Of a stretch of DNA of 64,000 nucleotides, positions 52,930 through 62,669 are shown in pieces (position 1 is the first letter of the stretch; each line of letters begins with the position of its first letter). The notes under the pieces were generated by a model. That model had not been told where the DNA came from. It searched no databases and worked only from the letters and a program-made list of their open reading frames with translations. The stretch comes from Symbiodinium kawagutii (taxonomy: Eukaryota > Sar > Dinophyceae > Suessiales > Symbiodiniaceae): NCBI GenBank assembly GCA_009767595.1, contig VSDK01003691.1, forward strand, positions 247,689 through 311,688, written 5' to 3'. The position numbers were made by a program, and so were the translations under genes.

Positions 52930-53290
52930 TTGCCAAATGCTGCGCCTGCCACGAAAAAGTGATCCCGAGGCATACGAAGTCCTGCACCCGTCACGAAAAA
53001 TGATCTCGACATAGCAGATGCAAAAATGACGACAGTCTCACGAAACGAGCGTTTTGAGGTCACCAAAAGAGAGCTCAAGATCACGAAATGCTGCGCCTGT
53101 CACGAAAAAATCGATGTTTTCGGACACGCTCATTTTGTGTGCGCCTGCCAACGTTTTTGCAACGTCGCAAAACCGACGGCAGTTACACGTTTTGTGAAAC
53201 ATTGCGAATTCCTTGCGCCTGCCACAGATTCCTAATGCCCAAGAGGGACAAAAGTGAGCTTTCCCTTGCGCCTGCCACGTAAAATGCACA
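52930..53290. repeat. Degenerate CGCCTGCCACGAAAA repeat
   Basis: GCGCCTGCCACGAAAAA, CACCCGTCACGAAAAATG, GCGCCTGTCACGAAAAAAT, GCGCCTGCCAACG and GCGCCTGCCACG recur at uneven spacing. Related motifs occur in the 40.4-41.0 kb satellite. Confidence 0.75.
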
Positions 53291-53740
53291 TTGATCAAAA
53301 AATGGACACGGCACGCAGACGAACGCAGCTCCGGAAGAGAGGTGCCACGTAACCACGTTTCGTGCGAGGCTTCTGTCGAAAACGGAAGATGAGGGAATGT
53401 TTTTGACGAAAGGGTCGGCGAATTAGCCGCCCGCGCCGGCGCACACCTCGTTCTACACCAGGACCTTTTCCCTTACCGTAAGAACCCCTATAGTGCACAC
53501 ACCGTTTGGGGAAATTCGTTAATAATTTGCTAATCGACAACCATTTACCAACTTGGGGTCCTCTATTTTGAGAAACCATCATCTTGGTTATTATCCCCTT
53601 TAAATCATTGTAATTCCCTTTAAACCATATACCAACCAATTAACCAAGCCATTTGGTGCTCTCCCAAATCATCCCATATTAATCCTTGTTTATTCAGAAA
53701 CCAACCATTTTTTGGGCCAGCCCATTTTAAGAAAACCCCA
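53291..53740. other. GC-rich patch, then family A remnants
   Basis: 53295-53480 is GC-rich and open on the minus strand (VRRRGRLIRRPFRQKHSLIF) without borders. 53545-53580 and 53640-53735 are family A ends (TCTATTTTGAGAAACC; GCCCATTTTAAGAAAAC). Confidence 0.45.
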
Positions 53741-54203
53741 TATGGCAGTGGGTCAAAACCCTTAGTCCCCCTGGTTCCCATCATTGACCATTGGTTTTCC
53801 CGATTATTTTTGCTTAAAGTTGATGGTCAATATTGGCCCATGCCCATATACCATCATGAACCAAGCCATTTCACTGAAAGCCGAAAGCATATGAAACCAC
53901 TATAAAACCATCAAAAACAAATAAACCCGTATCTGGTTGGTGGTTTCAACCCCTATGAAACATATTAGTCAACCAACCCATTGTAGACAACTACTAGGGA
54001 AAATAAAAACTGTGAATCAAACCACCAACCAGATATATTGTTTTCCTTATTATTGTTAGTCATTATCCCCCATTATTGGTTGGTTAACTGCTTGACCCAT
54101 AACCATATAGTTGGTATATATCTCCTATAATTGTTAGTTATCATCCCCTATTATTAATCATTAACCAGCTATTATTGGTTGATAAACATTGACCCACAGC
54201 CAT
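53741..54203. mobile_element. Cluster: family C, family B, then nested family C right halves
   Basis: C: ATATGGCAGTGGGTCAAAAC ... TATTGGCCCATGCCCATATA (53741-53850). B: ATCTGGTTGGTGGTTTCAAC ... ATCAAACCACCAACCAG (53933-54032). Then two successive C right halves ending TTGACCCATAACCATATAG and TTGACCCACAGCCATTT (to 54203). Confidence 0.8.
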
Positions 54204-54331
54204 TTATCCACTACTATTGTTGGCTATCATCCCCTAGTATTAAACATTAACCAGCTACTATCAACCAGCATTTTATAGCTTAATTAATAACAGATAAAAC
54301 CATCATGAACCGAGCGCCATTTCAGTCTCAC

Positions 54332-54396
54332 CTGGCTGTCTCTCCCGCACTGAGCACAGTAACGCCGGTCTCGCTGCGGGTACTGAGCCACGACGC
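54332..54396 (-). CDS. Short candidate exon with strong borders
   Basis: CACCAG acceptor, 65 nt, AGCCAG/GTGAGA donor. The frame ending in phase reads VAQYPQRDRRYCAQCGRDSQ; its YCAQCG is a CxxCG knuckle of the sort found in zinc ribbons, but one knuckle is not enough to call it. The other open frame reads ASWLSTRSETGVTVLSAGET. Confidence 0.55.
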
Positions 54397-54399
54397 CTG

Positions 54400-54700
54400 G
54401 TGAGGATCAGTAGTGGTGATTGGATGGTTCAATGGATGGTTGATGGTCAATTGATGATTAAATATTGCTTAAATGGATGGTTGATGGATGGGTCATGATG
54501 GGTCCATGGCGGGTGGTTGGTTCAATGGATGATTAAATTCTGCTAAACGATGGTTGATGCCTCTCAGGTTTGAGTTGCAGGAAAATGTTCAGGAAAGTGG
54601 CGACTCTTTACCTTTCATTTTCATGGTGTTTTTTCCTTCAAACCAGTTGGTTGAATCATAATTCATGATGGTTAACTGCTGGTGAAGTGAATGGTGAAAT
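54400..54700. repeat. G-type tract
   Basis: GGATGGTTGATGGTCAATTG-like, right of the exon as the pattern predicts. Confidence 0.7.
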
Positions 54701-54706
54701 GATTCA

Positions 54707-55110
54707 GTGATGGATAGAGAAGGTAACTACCAAGTTACAACTGCCCCCGCCCAAACTGTCGTACTGTTGATCTACAATGCCTGCCAACAAATGGAGTCCG
54801 CCAATGGCGGTAGCCCCAAGCCAACCAAGTTCATAGCCATGAGCAATAGGAAAACTAAGTATAAGTATAGGGGTAGATCATTTTTGAGCAAACCCACATG
54901 GGACCCGCTTCCAATCTTCCAAAAGTGAGATACCAAACAACCAATGCATTGATGCCTGCTCCTTTCCGTTGGATGCACGCCTGCTGGAAAACTCAGGTGC
55001 ACCAACCCAACCTGAAGCAGCAAAGGCCCAGTGCAGTTTCACACAGTTCATCGCGCTATCACCATCATGGTGTTGGACCATCCCCACAAGCAAAATGCTT
55101 TAAGCAATGA
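54707..55110. CDS. Coding-like block, both strands open
   Basis: + 54707-54928: NYQVTTAPAQTVVLLIYNAC then SPKPTKFIAMSNRKTKYKYR. Minus 54878-55093: WAFAASGWVGAPEFSSRRAS then MHWLFGISLLEDWKRVPCGF. They overlap by only 50 bp, so both could be real, in divergent or convergent order. Confidence 0.4.
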
Positions 55111-55138
55111 AGATGTGTGATGTTCTGCCTACTTCAAA

Positions 55139-55560
55139 ATGACTATATACTGTTTTACATCTGTGGCTATGGGTCACTTTCAAACAACTCTGACGAAAGT
55201 GAACAGTGAACAGTGTAAACGTCTGAAGGATGAAAACGGGCTGGAGATACAAAATAGCGAGAATCCGTGGACACAACCTGCTGTACTCTTGTATGGGGTG
55301 AGTCCGTGTGGGCCCCGGCCAGTTTCCCTAGTGATCATTGTTGGTTGTTTCAGGGGCACCACCATGGCCATGGACACACCAAGTGCACCCGTGCTGAAGA
55401 AATCCGCCGCTGATTTGTAGTCTCCAAGTTAGAGACCAAGGTAGCTTTACCTTCCGCTTCCACCGACCATTTATGGCGAGCCGTTGCGTCTGGTTCATCA
55501 GAATGGTCCATGAACCGCGATCGAGAAAGAGCACTAGTGCTAGGTTTGAAGAACACCTAG
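55139..55560 (+). CDS. Possible + strand gene piece (minus strand also open)
   Basis: + frame: MGHFQTTLTKVNSEQCKRLK, GLEIQNSENPWTQPAVLLYG. A consensus donor GGG/GTGAGT (55298) and acceptor TTTCAG (55353) would bound a 56-nt intron. A further + frame 55421-55560 follows TTTGTAG: SKLETKVALPSASTDHLWRA then RERALVLGLKNT and TAG. Against this, the minus frame 55350-55556 (SRFMDHSDEPDATARHKWSV) is equally natural. Confidence 0.4.
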
Positions 55561-55730
55561 TAACAATATGAAGCAGTAATACCAACATCATTATGGATTG
55601 TACATGGGGTAGTATACTACTTAGCAATATTAGCCAAGATGGTTATGGGCAGAATATTAACAATGATCATTAGCTAAAGTGCTCCCTCTTTAAAGAGCTA
55701 TAAGGATACCCCTGGCTCGAAATTGCTCCC

Positions 55731-56021
55731 TCACAACCACCAGCCAGTATAATGTTGCTTAATTAAACGTGACATAGGATGACTTGTGGAGGCCAGGTTG
55801 AGCCTTACTTCTTCGCCAGGAAACAGTCGCGGTGTTTGGCATATCTGGCGAGCGATCCTTTCCCTGCGGTGCCGGCTGCTGTTGGAAATGGCCTGCATGG
55901 TGGATTGCTTCTGGTGATTTCTCCTTAGAAAGAACTTTTTTGGGCGTACCTTGTGTATCAACAGGCCCATGTGATATCCTGATTCCTGTGGCTCAGTGTG
56001 AATATCCCCTCCGCGAATCAC
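55731..56021 (-). CDS. 96-codon minus frame, basic protein
   Basis: ATG to TAA. SGYHMGLLIHKVRPKKFFLR, QAISNSSRHRRERIARQICQ, PRLFPGEEVRLNLASTSHPM. Arg/Lys-rich; no family. The + frame 55832-56035 is Trp/Cys-rich, as antisense shadows can be. Confidence 0.45.
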   Translation of the reverse strand: MIRGGDIHTEPQESGYHMGLLIHKVRPKKFFLRRNHQKQSTMQAISNSSRHRRERIARQICQTPRLFPGEEVRLNLASTSHPMSRLIKQHYTGWWL

Positions 56022-56526
56022 AGAGACTGAGCTGATTTAGGTGTTCTGGTCCCAGCAATGATTCGCCATTTGCAACATATTGACCTGCCAAAACGCTGCA
56101 GCACATGTTGATGATAGGTACTTGTTCAGTGTTACAAGCTGGGCCCCCGAGTTGGTCAGGTCAGTTCGCTAGGCTCACTATACCAGCTATGGATAGTTAT
56201 GGAACATGCAACTATACTTAAACGGTTTAATGACCATCGGCCTGTTGCAAGCCCTGATCAATCATTGTTCAACTGCTGGTCTCTGAGGATGTTCAGTACG
56301 CAGTGTTCCAGCCTGTAGTGGTCAATAGTTTCTACTGTTTGAACAGTTGGGGTCGCTTCTCTGCTCGACTTGCACTATTCGGGCAGAGATGGGCAGAGTA
56401 TGGATTCACAGCTGATTCATAGCTGGTTTGTAATGGTTGATGATGGTCGATGATGGTTGATCATGGATTGTTGGAAAATAGCTGGAAGCTGGTGCATGAT
56501 GTTTACACGCCACCCAGTAATGTTTG
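56022..56526. other. No gene recognised
   Basis: Mixed sequence, G-type at 56420-56470. Confidence 0.5.
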
Positions 56527-56733
56527 CTAATTCAACGTTGGGATCCTGGATTGAAAACATCCGCACGCGCACACGCGCAACTGGATTGGACTAAGCTCCC
56601 GAAACTTAGCCCTCTGGTGTGCTAGCATTGTTGAACTTGAGACTGCCTCTCCTTTCCATGCCGTCAACATTGATAATTGGTGCTGCTTAGATTCAGCAGC
56701 TGAATGACCAATTAATATATGAATGAAATGCAA
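56527..56733 (-). CDS. Candidate exon, unknown protein
   Basis: LIGHSAAESKQHQLSMLTAW, then KGEAVSSSTMLAHQRAKFRE and a Cys-containing end, TAA. Borders unclear. Confidence 0.4.
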   Translation of the reverse strand: MHFIHILIGHSAAESKQHQLSMLTAWKGEAVSSSTMLAHQRAKFRELSPIQLRVCACGCFQSRIPTLN

Positions 56734-56947
56734 ACCATTGCTGACTTAAAGCAAATGCACGCGTGCACTCCTGGCAAACACCTCCCGCTAGTCATTGGCA
56801 ACTAACCAGGCACATGGCCTACAAAGTCTGGCCTTTCGAGTTTTAGATTGGTTTAGATTTGCCATTTCACAAGCTAGCCACTATAACTTAGCCATCTCTG
56901 GAGGATAGCACATTTTAGATCATTTTAGAAGGGGTAAGAGGGGGTAC

Positions 56948-57148
56948 CGTATGCAACATGGGCAGACTTGATCCAGCGCATTGGACTTCTGTAAAGCAAA
57001 TCGTCTGACCATCAATCAGTAGCCTTGTACCAATGCGTTCAACCGGTTCCAACGAATTGGAACAACCAGGCCAGTTGCTCCCCAACAAATGCGGTTCAAC
57101 TTGCTCAAGATCATCATCCCAGGGACGCAAGAAACCAAATGTCCCCAC
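56948..57148 (-). CDS. Candidate internal exon, unknown protein
   Basis: Donor CATACG/GTACCC. GTFGFLRPWDDDLEQVEPHL, LGSNWPGCSNSLEPVERIGT, RLLIDGQTICFTEVQCAGSS. Very protein-like; 'LLIDGQ.ICF' suggests a beta-hairpin in a globular domain. Follows 57243-57376 after about 95 bp, so probably the same gene. Not recognised. Confidence 0.6.
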
Positions 57149-57242
57149 TCAGCTAGTGTCAAAAAACCGTTCTTAACATCATTGTGAAAACATGTGAAAA
57201 CTATCATGAACCCCACCACTATCAATCATCAGCATTGAGAAC

Positions 57243-57376
57243 CAGCATGGCTTCCCATGGGACCAGCGCATTGGGGACCCATCCCCTACTGCTTGCGCCC
57301 GCGTCCCGCCGTGAGTCGCCTTCGATGGACGGAGTGGGATCGAACCACACTGCCGCTCCGTCACCTGGTGGCGATG
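57243..57376 (-). CDS. Candidate internal exon, unknown protein
   Basis: Polypyrimidine TTTTTTCAG acceptor, 134 nt, ATGCTG/GTTCTC donor. SPPGDGAAVWFDPTPSIEGD, then SRRDAGASSRGWVPNALVPW and EAML. Third positions largely G/C. A GGTTCGATCCC box on the same strand mimics a tRNA B box but no tRNA fold is present. Confidence 0.65.
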
Positions 57377-57449
57377 CTGAAAAAAGGATGGCTTTCATCA
57401 TGGTAAATCAAACTGATCTACAATAGGCCCAGTAGCGGTGTTGATATGG

Positions 57450-57538
57450 TGGTTTCTCAAAATAGGGGTACCCCCAAGTCATCCAACATTAGTCATGTAT
57501 TAGCCCATTTTGAGGGTCCCTTATTTTCAGAAACCACC
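57450..57538. mobile_element. Family A element
   Basis: GGTGGTTTCTCAAAATAGGG ... GTCCCTTATTTTCAGAAACC. Canonical left end. Confidence 0.85.
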
Positions 57539-58060
57539 GTATTGCTTTATACACATGTTGATCCTAATGATGTTTCAGACTGGTTCGGCATAATGGTGGA
57601 GATTGATGGTTAACAGTGGCTGACAAAGGTCTAAATTGAACCAAGTGATGACATCATGGGGCTCCCATTCATGACTAGCCATCCCCAAGTGGTAGCATCA
57701 GCTGCAGCGGTACCAACTGGGGTCCGAGCTGACCAGAGCTACAACCTTGGGGTTTATGCCTTGGAGCTATACACGGCACTGGTTGCTATGGCTGTTACTA
57801 GTTGGTATCTGTTGGTATGGTAGTTCAACAATGAACCAACCATAAACTTGCAACCACGCACATTTAGCCATCATTAAACCTCATCAATCGACCAACCATC
57901 AACCGCCACCACTCATCAACCACCATTGAATCCCCATTGAACCCACCATTTCAACCAATCATCAACCACCACCAGCCACCATTGAATCACCCCAATCTCA
58001 CCAATCATCACCAGAAAATGGCCAAGGCTCAACCACCAGCCGCCTCAACCACCCGGTGAC
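57539..58060. other. GC patch 57657-57824, then C-type tract
   Basis: A 55-codon + frame starts ATG 57657 (VVASAAAVPTGVRADQSYNL) but its flanks are G-type left and C-type right, the reverse of other islands. 57835-58050 is a dense C-type array. Confidence 0.45.
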
Positions 58061-58176
58061 CACGACCGCACTGCACCGCAACGCAGCGCTGCGCCGCTCC
58101 GCCTTTGTGCTTCACCGCGGTGTCCATGGTGGCCATCTGCCGAATCTCTGCCTCGGCCACCTGCATCAACTCGTAC
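58061..58176 (-). CDS. Candidate internal exon, unknown protein
   Basis: TGTTTAG acceptor, 116 nt, CGTG/GTCACC donor. YELMQVAEAEIRQMATMDTA then VKHKGGAAQRCVAVQCGR. Nearly all third positions G/C. Dense C-type array on the left and G-type array on the right. The frame is open further upstream too (SLAPNGYALFR). Confidence 0.65.
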
Positions 58177-58189
58177 CTAAACAGCGCGT

Positions 58190-58880
58190 AACCGTTGGGT
58201 GCCAGCGAAATGATGGCGAAATGGTGGTTACAAGTGGTTCAATAGTGGTTTATAATGGTTTCATAGTGGTTGATAGGGGTTGAATGACAGTTAATACTGG
58301 TTGATAGGGTTAAATAACAGTTGATAGAGGTTCATAGTGGTGAAATGGTGGTTGAAATGATTGTGATCGGTGGTTAGTGATGGTTGGTTGATGGTTATTT
58401 GATGGTTAAATCATGGGGATAACGAGCAGGAATAGGGTATACAATGGTTTCTATTTCTATGATGCCTAACAATGGTTGGTGTCGGGGGTTCAATGATGCT
58501 AGAATTGATGAACTGATGCTTGATGATGGTGAAATGCTCCTGAAATGATGGTCAAATAATGGCTAAATGATGTTGAAATGCTGATTAAATGATGGTCATG
58601 TAACCAGTGGCATCATGATGGCTTCAGAACGGGGGTTGGCAGTGGTTAAGCGACGACATACAGGGCATATACAGTAATGGGGTCATAAGGGTCGTTAATG
58701 CTGGTTCATATGAAGGGACCACAACCAATAGTGGCTTGTAATGATTGATGCTGCTTGCAGCCTTTGGGAAAGAATGACAATTGATAACTAAGTTGATTAC
58801 GGTTGAGCTGGTGATTAATGATGGTAAACAAAACTGATGATTACACTAATGGGGGGTTCATGACGATTGATCGACCCTCG
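58190..58880. repeat. G-type array
   Basis: GGTTCAATAGTGGTTTATAA-like, about 700 bp, the complement of the C-type array at 57835-58050. Confidence 0.8.
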
Positions 58881-59158
58881 CTTGGTCAGTCCCGCTTGGT
58901 TTATCGTTTCCTGTTTCACGCGTGGAGCTGGAGGTGCCTGTTCGGAACTGTATGAATACCGTACGTTCATGGACATTGCTACATATGACCTTTTCCTTGG
59001 TTTTTTGTTGACTATTTTTCGTTAGCTTTGCGAATTAGATTCGCATGAAGAATGACCAACTACCAATGGCGCCATGTGTTGAGCAACAAACATCATGGAC
59101 CATGACGCAGAGGATGCTTTATGTGATGGTTGTCATGGTTGGTCATTTCCCCTTATAA
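58881..59158. other. Downstream of the 59.2-kb frame; nothing recognised
   Basis: Would be 3' flank of the minus-strand frame. Mixed sequence, no polyadenylation signal identified. Confidence 0.45.
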
Positions 59159-59932
59159 TTAGTTCCCTTCCCTGTCTTTCGAGGGGGCAGTGAACATTGG
59201 GAGAACCATGAGGCTAACCCCTCTGATCGTCCCCAGACACTGACTTTGGACGCCAACCGTCTGTCCCTGAAAGACCTTCACCTCATCATCTGGGTTGAGA
59301 TCAACCGTGTTGACCAAGCATGGGATCTTGACGCTGTTGTTCACCGTGTCACTCAGAAACGTGGGTTTGATCTCTGCATTGGCCAGCTCTGGTTGGTCGA
59401 CCCTCTTCATAAGCCAGAACGGAGGACGTCCCTGGGTGCATCCACAAGCTGTATTGAACATTTTGGCTGGCTGAACTTGCTGGATAGGCATTGCCTTTGG
59501 TTTGCCGCTGATGATGAACACCTCCTGGGTTGACATCTCTTGATCTGTGAGAGTCAGAGATGAACCTCCCATGATCTGCACACTCTTTGACAAACCGTGT
59601 CTCGAAAATGATGTCAAAGCCGACGCTTGTTGAAGGTCATGTAGCCCTGACCAATGGTCTGGTCTCCATCGGACAATGATGGTCTCGGTTGCCAAGTGAG
59701 CTGAACAAAGACGTTGTTCAGAGATGAGCCACAGAGACTGATACACAGCATCTAGCCCTGTTGGGTAGATGAACGTCAATCCACTTCCTGTTCCTGAATC
59801 TCCCCAAACAAATCTGCAGCTGGAGGCATTGGAGAGGCTTCGGCTTCGCGCTTGGGATCCATCAGCTGCAGGAGTTGCTGTGGCGTTTTTCATCCACGAA
59901 GAGCGGAACCACTGCTGCAGCAGTTCCGCTGA
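59159..59932 (-). CDS. Longest convincing coding frame: 244 codons or more, unknown protein
   Basis: ATG at 59893 to TAA at 59159; the same frame is open upstream to about 59932 (ELLQQWFRSSW), so the true exon may begin at the CTGCAG there. Segments: NATATPAADGSQARSRSLSN (low-complexity start), FVWGDSGTGSGLTFIYPTGL, DAVYQSLWLISEQRLCSAHL, ETIIVRWRPDHWSGLHDLQQ, QEVFIISGKPKAMPIQQVQP, VDLNPDDEVKVFQGQTVGVQ, SLMVLPMFTAPSKDREGN. Alternating beta-like hydrophobic strands with charged loops; no membrane segment. Ends with a real stop, so probably the terminal exon of a minus-strand gene. No family recognised. No introner or simple repeat inside. Confidence 0.8.
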   Translation of the reverse strand, partial: SAELLQQWFRSSWMKNATATPAADGSQARSRSLSNASSCRFVWGDSGTGSGLTFIYPTGLDAVYQSLWLISEQRLCSAHLATETIIVRWRPDHWSGLHDLQQASALTSFSRHGLSKSVQIMGGSSLTLTDQEMSTQEVFIISGKPKAMPIQQVQPAKMFNTACGCTQGRPPFWLMKRVDQPELANAEIKPTFLSDTVNNSVKIPCLVNTVDLNPDDEVKVFQGQTVGVQSQCLGTIRGVSLMVLPMFTAPSKDREGN

Positions 59933-60460
59933 TCGTCACAAGTGAATTCCAATGTGAAGCGAGGGTGAACACTTGGTCCCTTGGTAAACTGATGTGGAAT
60001 TATAGCTTGACTAGTGACTAGAGTTGAATCATGGGGGATGATAGCTAACAGCATCTAACAGCCTAAACCTAACCCGAAACTATCCAGAACTACTGTTGGT
60101 TGATAGTACTGGTAATCCAGTGCACCAGTCAAGCAACTGCGGATTTATCCCATTCAAGTTCGGTTTCATCCTAGATTAGCCAAATTCCTTCGAAGTGTAC
60201 ACAACTTCCACGCAACCAGGGCAAGGTTTACCAAACACAGTCGTGTGGCTCACCTCATATCTCCAGTGGTAACAAGGTCATATCAACTTGTGAATATGAA
60301 ACAACCGATACATATCGATACGGTTCTCGCTATCATTGCTTCGCTATCCTGCAAGATGCATAATGGTGAACCGCCCCCAATTCTACAATAAATGGCGAGT
60401 GATTCCCATCATCTCTGGGTGGCTTACTGTTATACTAAGATGAGTCTTCCATGCACCACC
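59933..60460. other. No gene recognised
   Basis: Mixed AT-rich sequence between the 59.2-kb frame and the C-type tract. Confidence 0.5.
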
Positions 60461-60735
60461 ATTGGTAAGCATCATAAATCATCACTACTCACCATAATCC
60501 CCACGATTCTCACTCGTTGTCACCTACAACTATTAGTCATCAACAACCATCACTTACCATCATCAACAAACTCCAAAACCAGTAAATATCAACCATCACT
60601 ACCACAAAATAACCACTATCAACCAATAACCATGAACCATCCACCAAACGAGTCCCTGTATTTGATGTTAACCATCATTTAACCATCGTTTAGCCATCAT
60701 TTAACCTCCATTGAAACATCATTTCCCCAATTTTT
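60461..60735. repeat. C-type array
   Basis: ACCATCACTTACCATCATC-like; the + frame 60392-60682 is its translation. Confidence 0.75.
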
Positions 60736-60773
60736 TTCAGCACCATCGAAGAATCCGCCCTCGTCTCAACCAC

Positions 60774-60820
60774 CTTTCGCAGCGTTCGGCACCACTTTTT
60801 GAACTCCTCGTTCTCAGATC
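60774..60820 (-). CDS. Very short candidate exon
   Basis: CTGTCAG acceptor, 47 nt, GAAAG/GTGGTT donor; frame SENEEFKKWCRTLRK. If unspliced it continues VVETRADSSMVL. Charged helix; unidentified. Confidence 0.45.
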
Positions 60821-60839
60821 CTGACAGTAGTAAAAAGAA

Positions 60840-61048
60840 CATGGGGGACCCGCAAAATGGTTGGTTTACAACTATAAGTAGTTAATAATGGATGATTTGG
60901 GGGTACCCATATTTTGAGAAACACCCATAATATGTTCATTGTTATTGTATGGGTGTTTCTCAAAATAGGGATGCCCTGAAATCATCCATCATTACTCATT
61001 ATGAGTAAACCAATCATTTTAGGGGTACCCCATCTTAAGAATCCCCCG
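60840..61048. mobile_element. Two family A elements in near-tandem
   Basis: 60840-60926 (GGGGACCCGCAAAATGGTTGG ... CATATTTTGAGAAACACCC) and 60950-61048 (GGGTGTTTCTCAAAATAGGG ... GGGGTACCCCATCTTAAGAA), 23 bp apart and in opposite orientation by their cores. Confidence 0.85.
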
Positions 61049-61442
61049 AAGGGCTACAGTTTATGCATGGTCATAAGTTTTAATCATTACAGTAGTGATG
61101 CATAACAATGGTTGATTATATGATGTTACATGGCCACAAATAATCTGTTTAACCAATAGTTAACCGATACTCTAATGCGTCCAGAACACATATTCATCTA
61201 CATGCAAAGATTGAATATGCAATATAATATTCATTTACACAGGGAAATATTCGATATATGCGTGCATGAATACGGATTGCATCTATATGTGAATGCCTAT
61301 ATTGCATATTTACACTTATTCATACATATGCAAAACATGCATAAATAATATACATATGCCATTGATTTCCCTATGATTTGCTTGGTCATTTTAAGCCACT
61401 ATTGATGGCTTATATTGACCTTCAGTGCTTGGGTTGGCCAAC
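61049..61442. other. AT-rich tract, no gene
   Basis: TGCATATTTACACTTATTC-like AT-rich sequence. Confidence 0.6.
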
Positions 61443-61551
61443 CGCAGCAGCCTTTAAGGTGCGCTTGGTTTCTTGGGCTGCTGGATGTGCAGCTCGGGTG
61501 GCCCTGCGATAGAACCATGGTGGAAACTCCTCAAGATGAGTGAACCAACCT
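61443..61551 (-). CDS. Candidate internal exon, aromatic then Ala/Arg-rich
   Basis: CTATAG acceptor, 109 nt, GCG/GTTGGC donor. GWFTHLEEFPPWFYRRATRA then AHPAAQETKRTLKAAA. Striking aromatic cluster (WF...F..WFY). If unspliced, the frame ends VGQPKH and TGA. No family. Confidence 0.6.
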
Positions 61552-61687
61552 CTATAGGCATGGTGAATGTGAGCAGTTGCGATGGGGATGCGTTCACCTC
61601 ATAGTATTTCACTGATTCTGCGGGCTCCACATGTCACGAAGTTGTGGAGATGGGTTGGACCAAAATGCCTTTTTGCTGGTAGGACTA

Positions 61688-61921
61688 TCAACATCTGGTT
61701 GGTTGCTGTGACAAATCCCTTAAACATATGTGTTTGTCAATAGGAATCATCGTCCCACACAGTGCGGAGAATAAGATATGTTCAAAGCCACCAACAAAAC
61801 ATGTACGGGTATGGCCTAGTTGATTCACTTTGAGGGTCAAGAAACAAGCCGCAACCAAGATCTCCATTGGTTCAATCATCCATGAAAACCGTCCTGAACT
61901 AGACATATTGACCCCATTCAC
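61688..61921 (-). CDS. Candidate exon, unknown protein
   Basis: RFSWMIEPMEILVAACFLTL, KVNQLGHTRTCFVGGFEHIL, FSALCGTMIPIDKHICLRDL. Several Cys; possible hydrophobic segment near residues 18-30. Borders uncertain. Confidence 0.4.
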   Translation of the reverse strand: MNGVNMSSSGRFSWMIEPMEILVAACFLTLKVNQLGHTRTCFVGGFEHILFSALCGTMIPIDKHICLRDLSQQPTRC

Positions 61922-61929
61922 TAATCACA

Positions 61930-62043
61930 TATGGCTATGGGTCAATATCAATCAACCAAGTAATGGCCGATAATCACCAGCAATACTACGGAAAACAATG
62001 CTTAAGGCTAGGGGAACAAGGGGTAGGGGATTTTGAGCCATAG
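61930..62043 (-). mobile_element. Family C element, reverse orientation
   Basis: ATATGGCTATGGGTCAATAT ... GGGGATTTTGAGCCATAG, with GGAAAACAATGC inside. Confidence 0.8.
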
Positions 62044-62236
62044 ATTGCCCCATTATTGTTGCTTATTATCCCCTCAACCATTATTAACGGCTATAACCGC
62101 TAGAAAATTAACCATTAGGTCATTTATTAACCATATAATGGTTATTTGACCATAGGTGCCATTAAACCATATACATATATATATATATGGCCTGCTTATT
62201 AACAATTTATTAACCCTATATTGTCCCACTATTCAC

Positions 62237-62393
62237 CATTGCTTCTGAGCCCTGGCGGCCAGCCACGGCAGGCCACTGCTTCAGTCGAGCATCGCTTCTT
62301 GCAGAGCTCTAAGACCTTCTCCGGCACCGGGGGCAACTGATCGCCTGCCGTGCACCGCGGCATGGGAGGACGACGGGTGCAGACTTGGCAGAT
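62237..62393 (-). CDS. Candidate internal exon, Cys-rich basic
   Basis: GCCAAG acceptor, 157 nt, CAATG/GTGAAT donor. CTRRPPMPRCTAGDQLPPVP, EKVLELCKKRCSTEAVACRG, WPPGLRSN. Five Cys (pairs CxxxC around LCKKRC and a late C) hint at metal binding or disulfides; unassigned. Third positions mostly G/C. C-type left, G-type right. Confidence 0.6.
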
Positions 62394-62569
62394 GGTGAGC
62401 TGGGTCAATCTTTGTCAACCAACTTTCATGCTAAACTCGCCGGTTAATGGTTGATAATAGGGTAAAATGGTTAATGGTTCATGGTTTTGGTAGATGTCTA
62501 TGAATCAACCAATGGTTCATGGTTAATAGGAGATAACAACCAATGATAGGGGATGTAGCAGCTATATAT

Positions 62570-62669
62570 GGTTTCTCAAAAGATTGGGGCGCCCCCAAAA
62601 CGGTTGGTTTATTAGTAAAAATGATTATAAGTGGATGATTTGGGGGGTCCCCTCTTTTGAGAAACATCC
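62570..62669. mobile_element. Family A element
   Basis: GGTTTCTCAAAAGATTGGGG ... GGGGGGTCCCCTCTTTTGAG AAAC. 100 bp. Confidence 0.85.

Noticed and set aside
52523-52962. Five overlapping 60-120-codon frames (RERNQNSHRAQARAIRH)
   Set aside because: Generated by the 73-bp tandem unit, whose length shifts the frame at each copy.
57320-57365. tRNA gene (GGTTCGATCCC with a GACGGAG/CTCCGTC stem on the minus strand)
   Set aside because: Only a T-arm-like piece; no D arm, anticodon arm or A box at the right distance, and it lies in a well-supported exon.
57657-57824. 55-codon + strand gene VVASAAAVPTGVRADQ
   Set aside because: Protein-like, but its flanking repeats have the opposite polarity to every supported island and no splice or start context stands out; kept only as a note.
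60392-60682. 96-codon Asn/His/Thr-rich + frame
   Set aside because: Translation of a C-type simple-repeat array.
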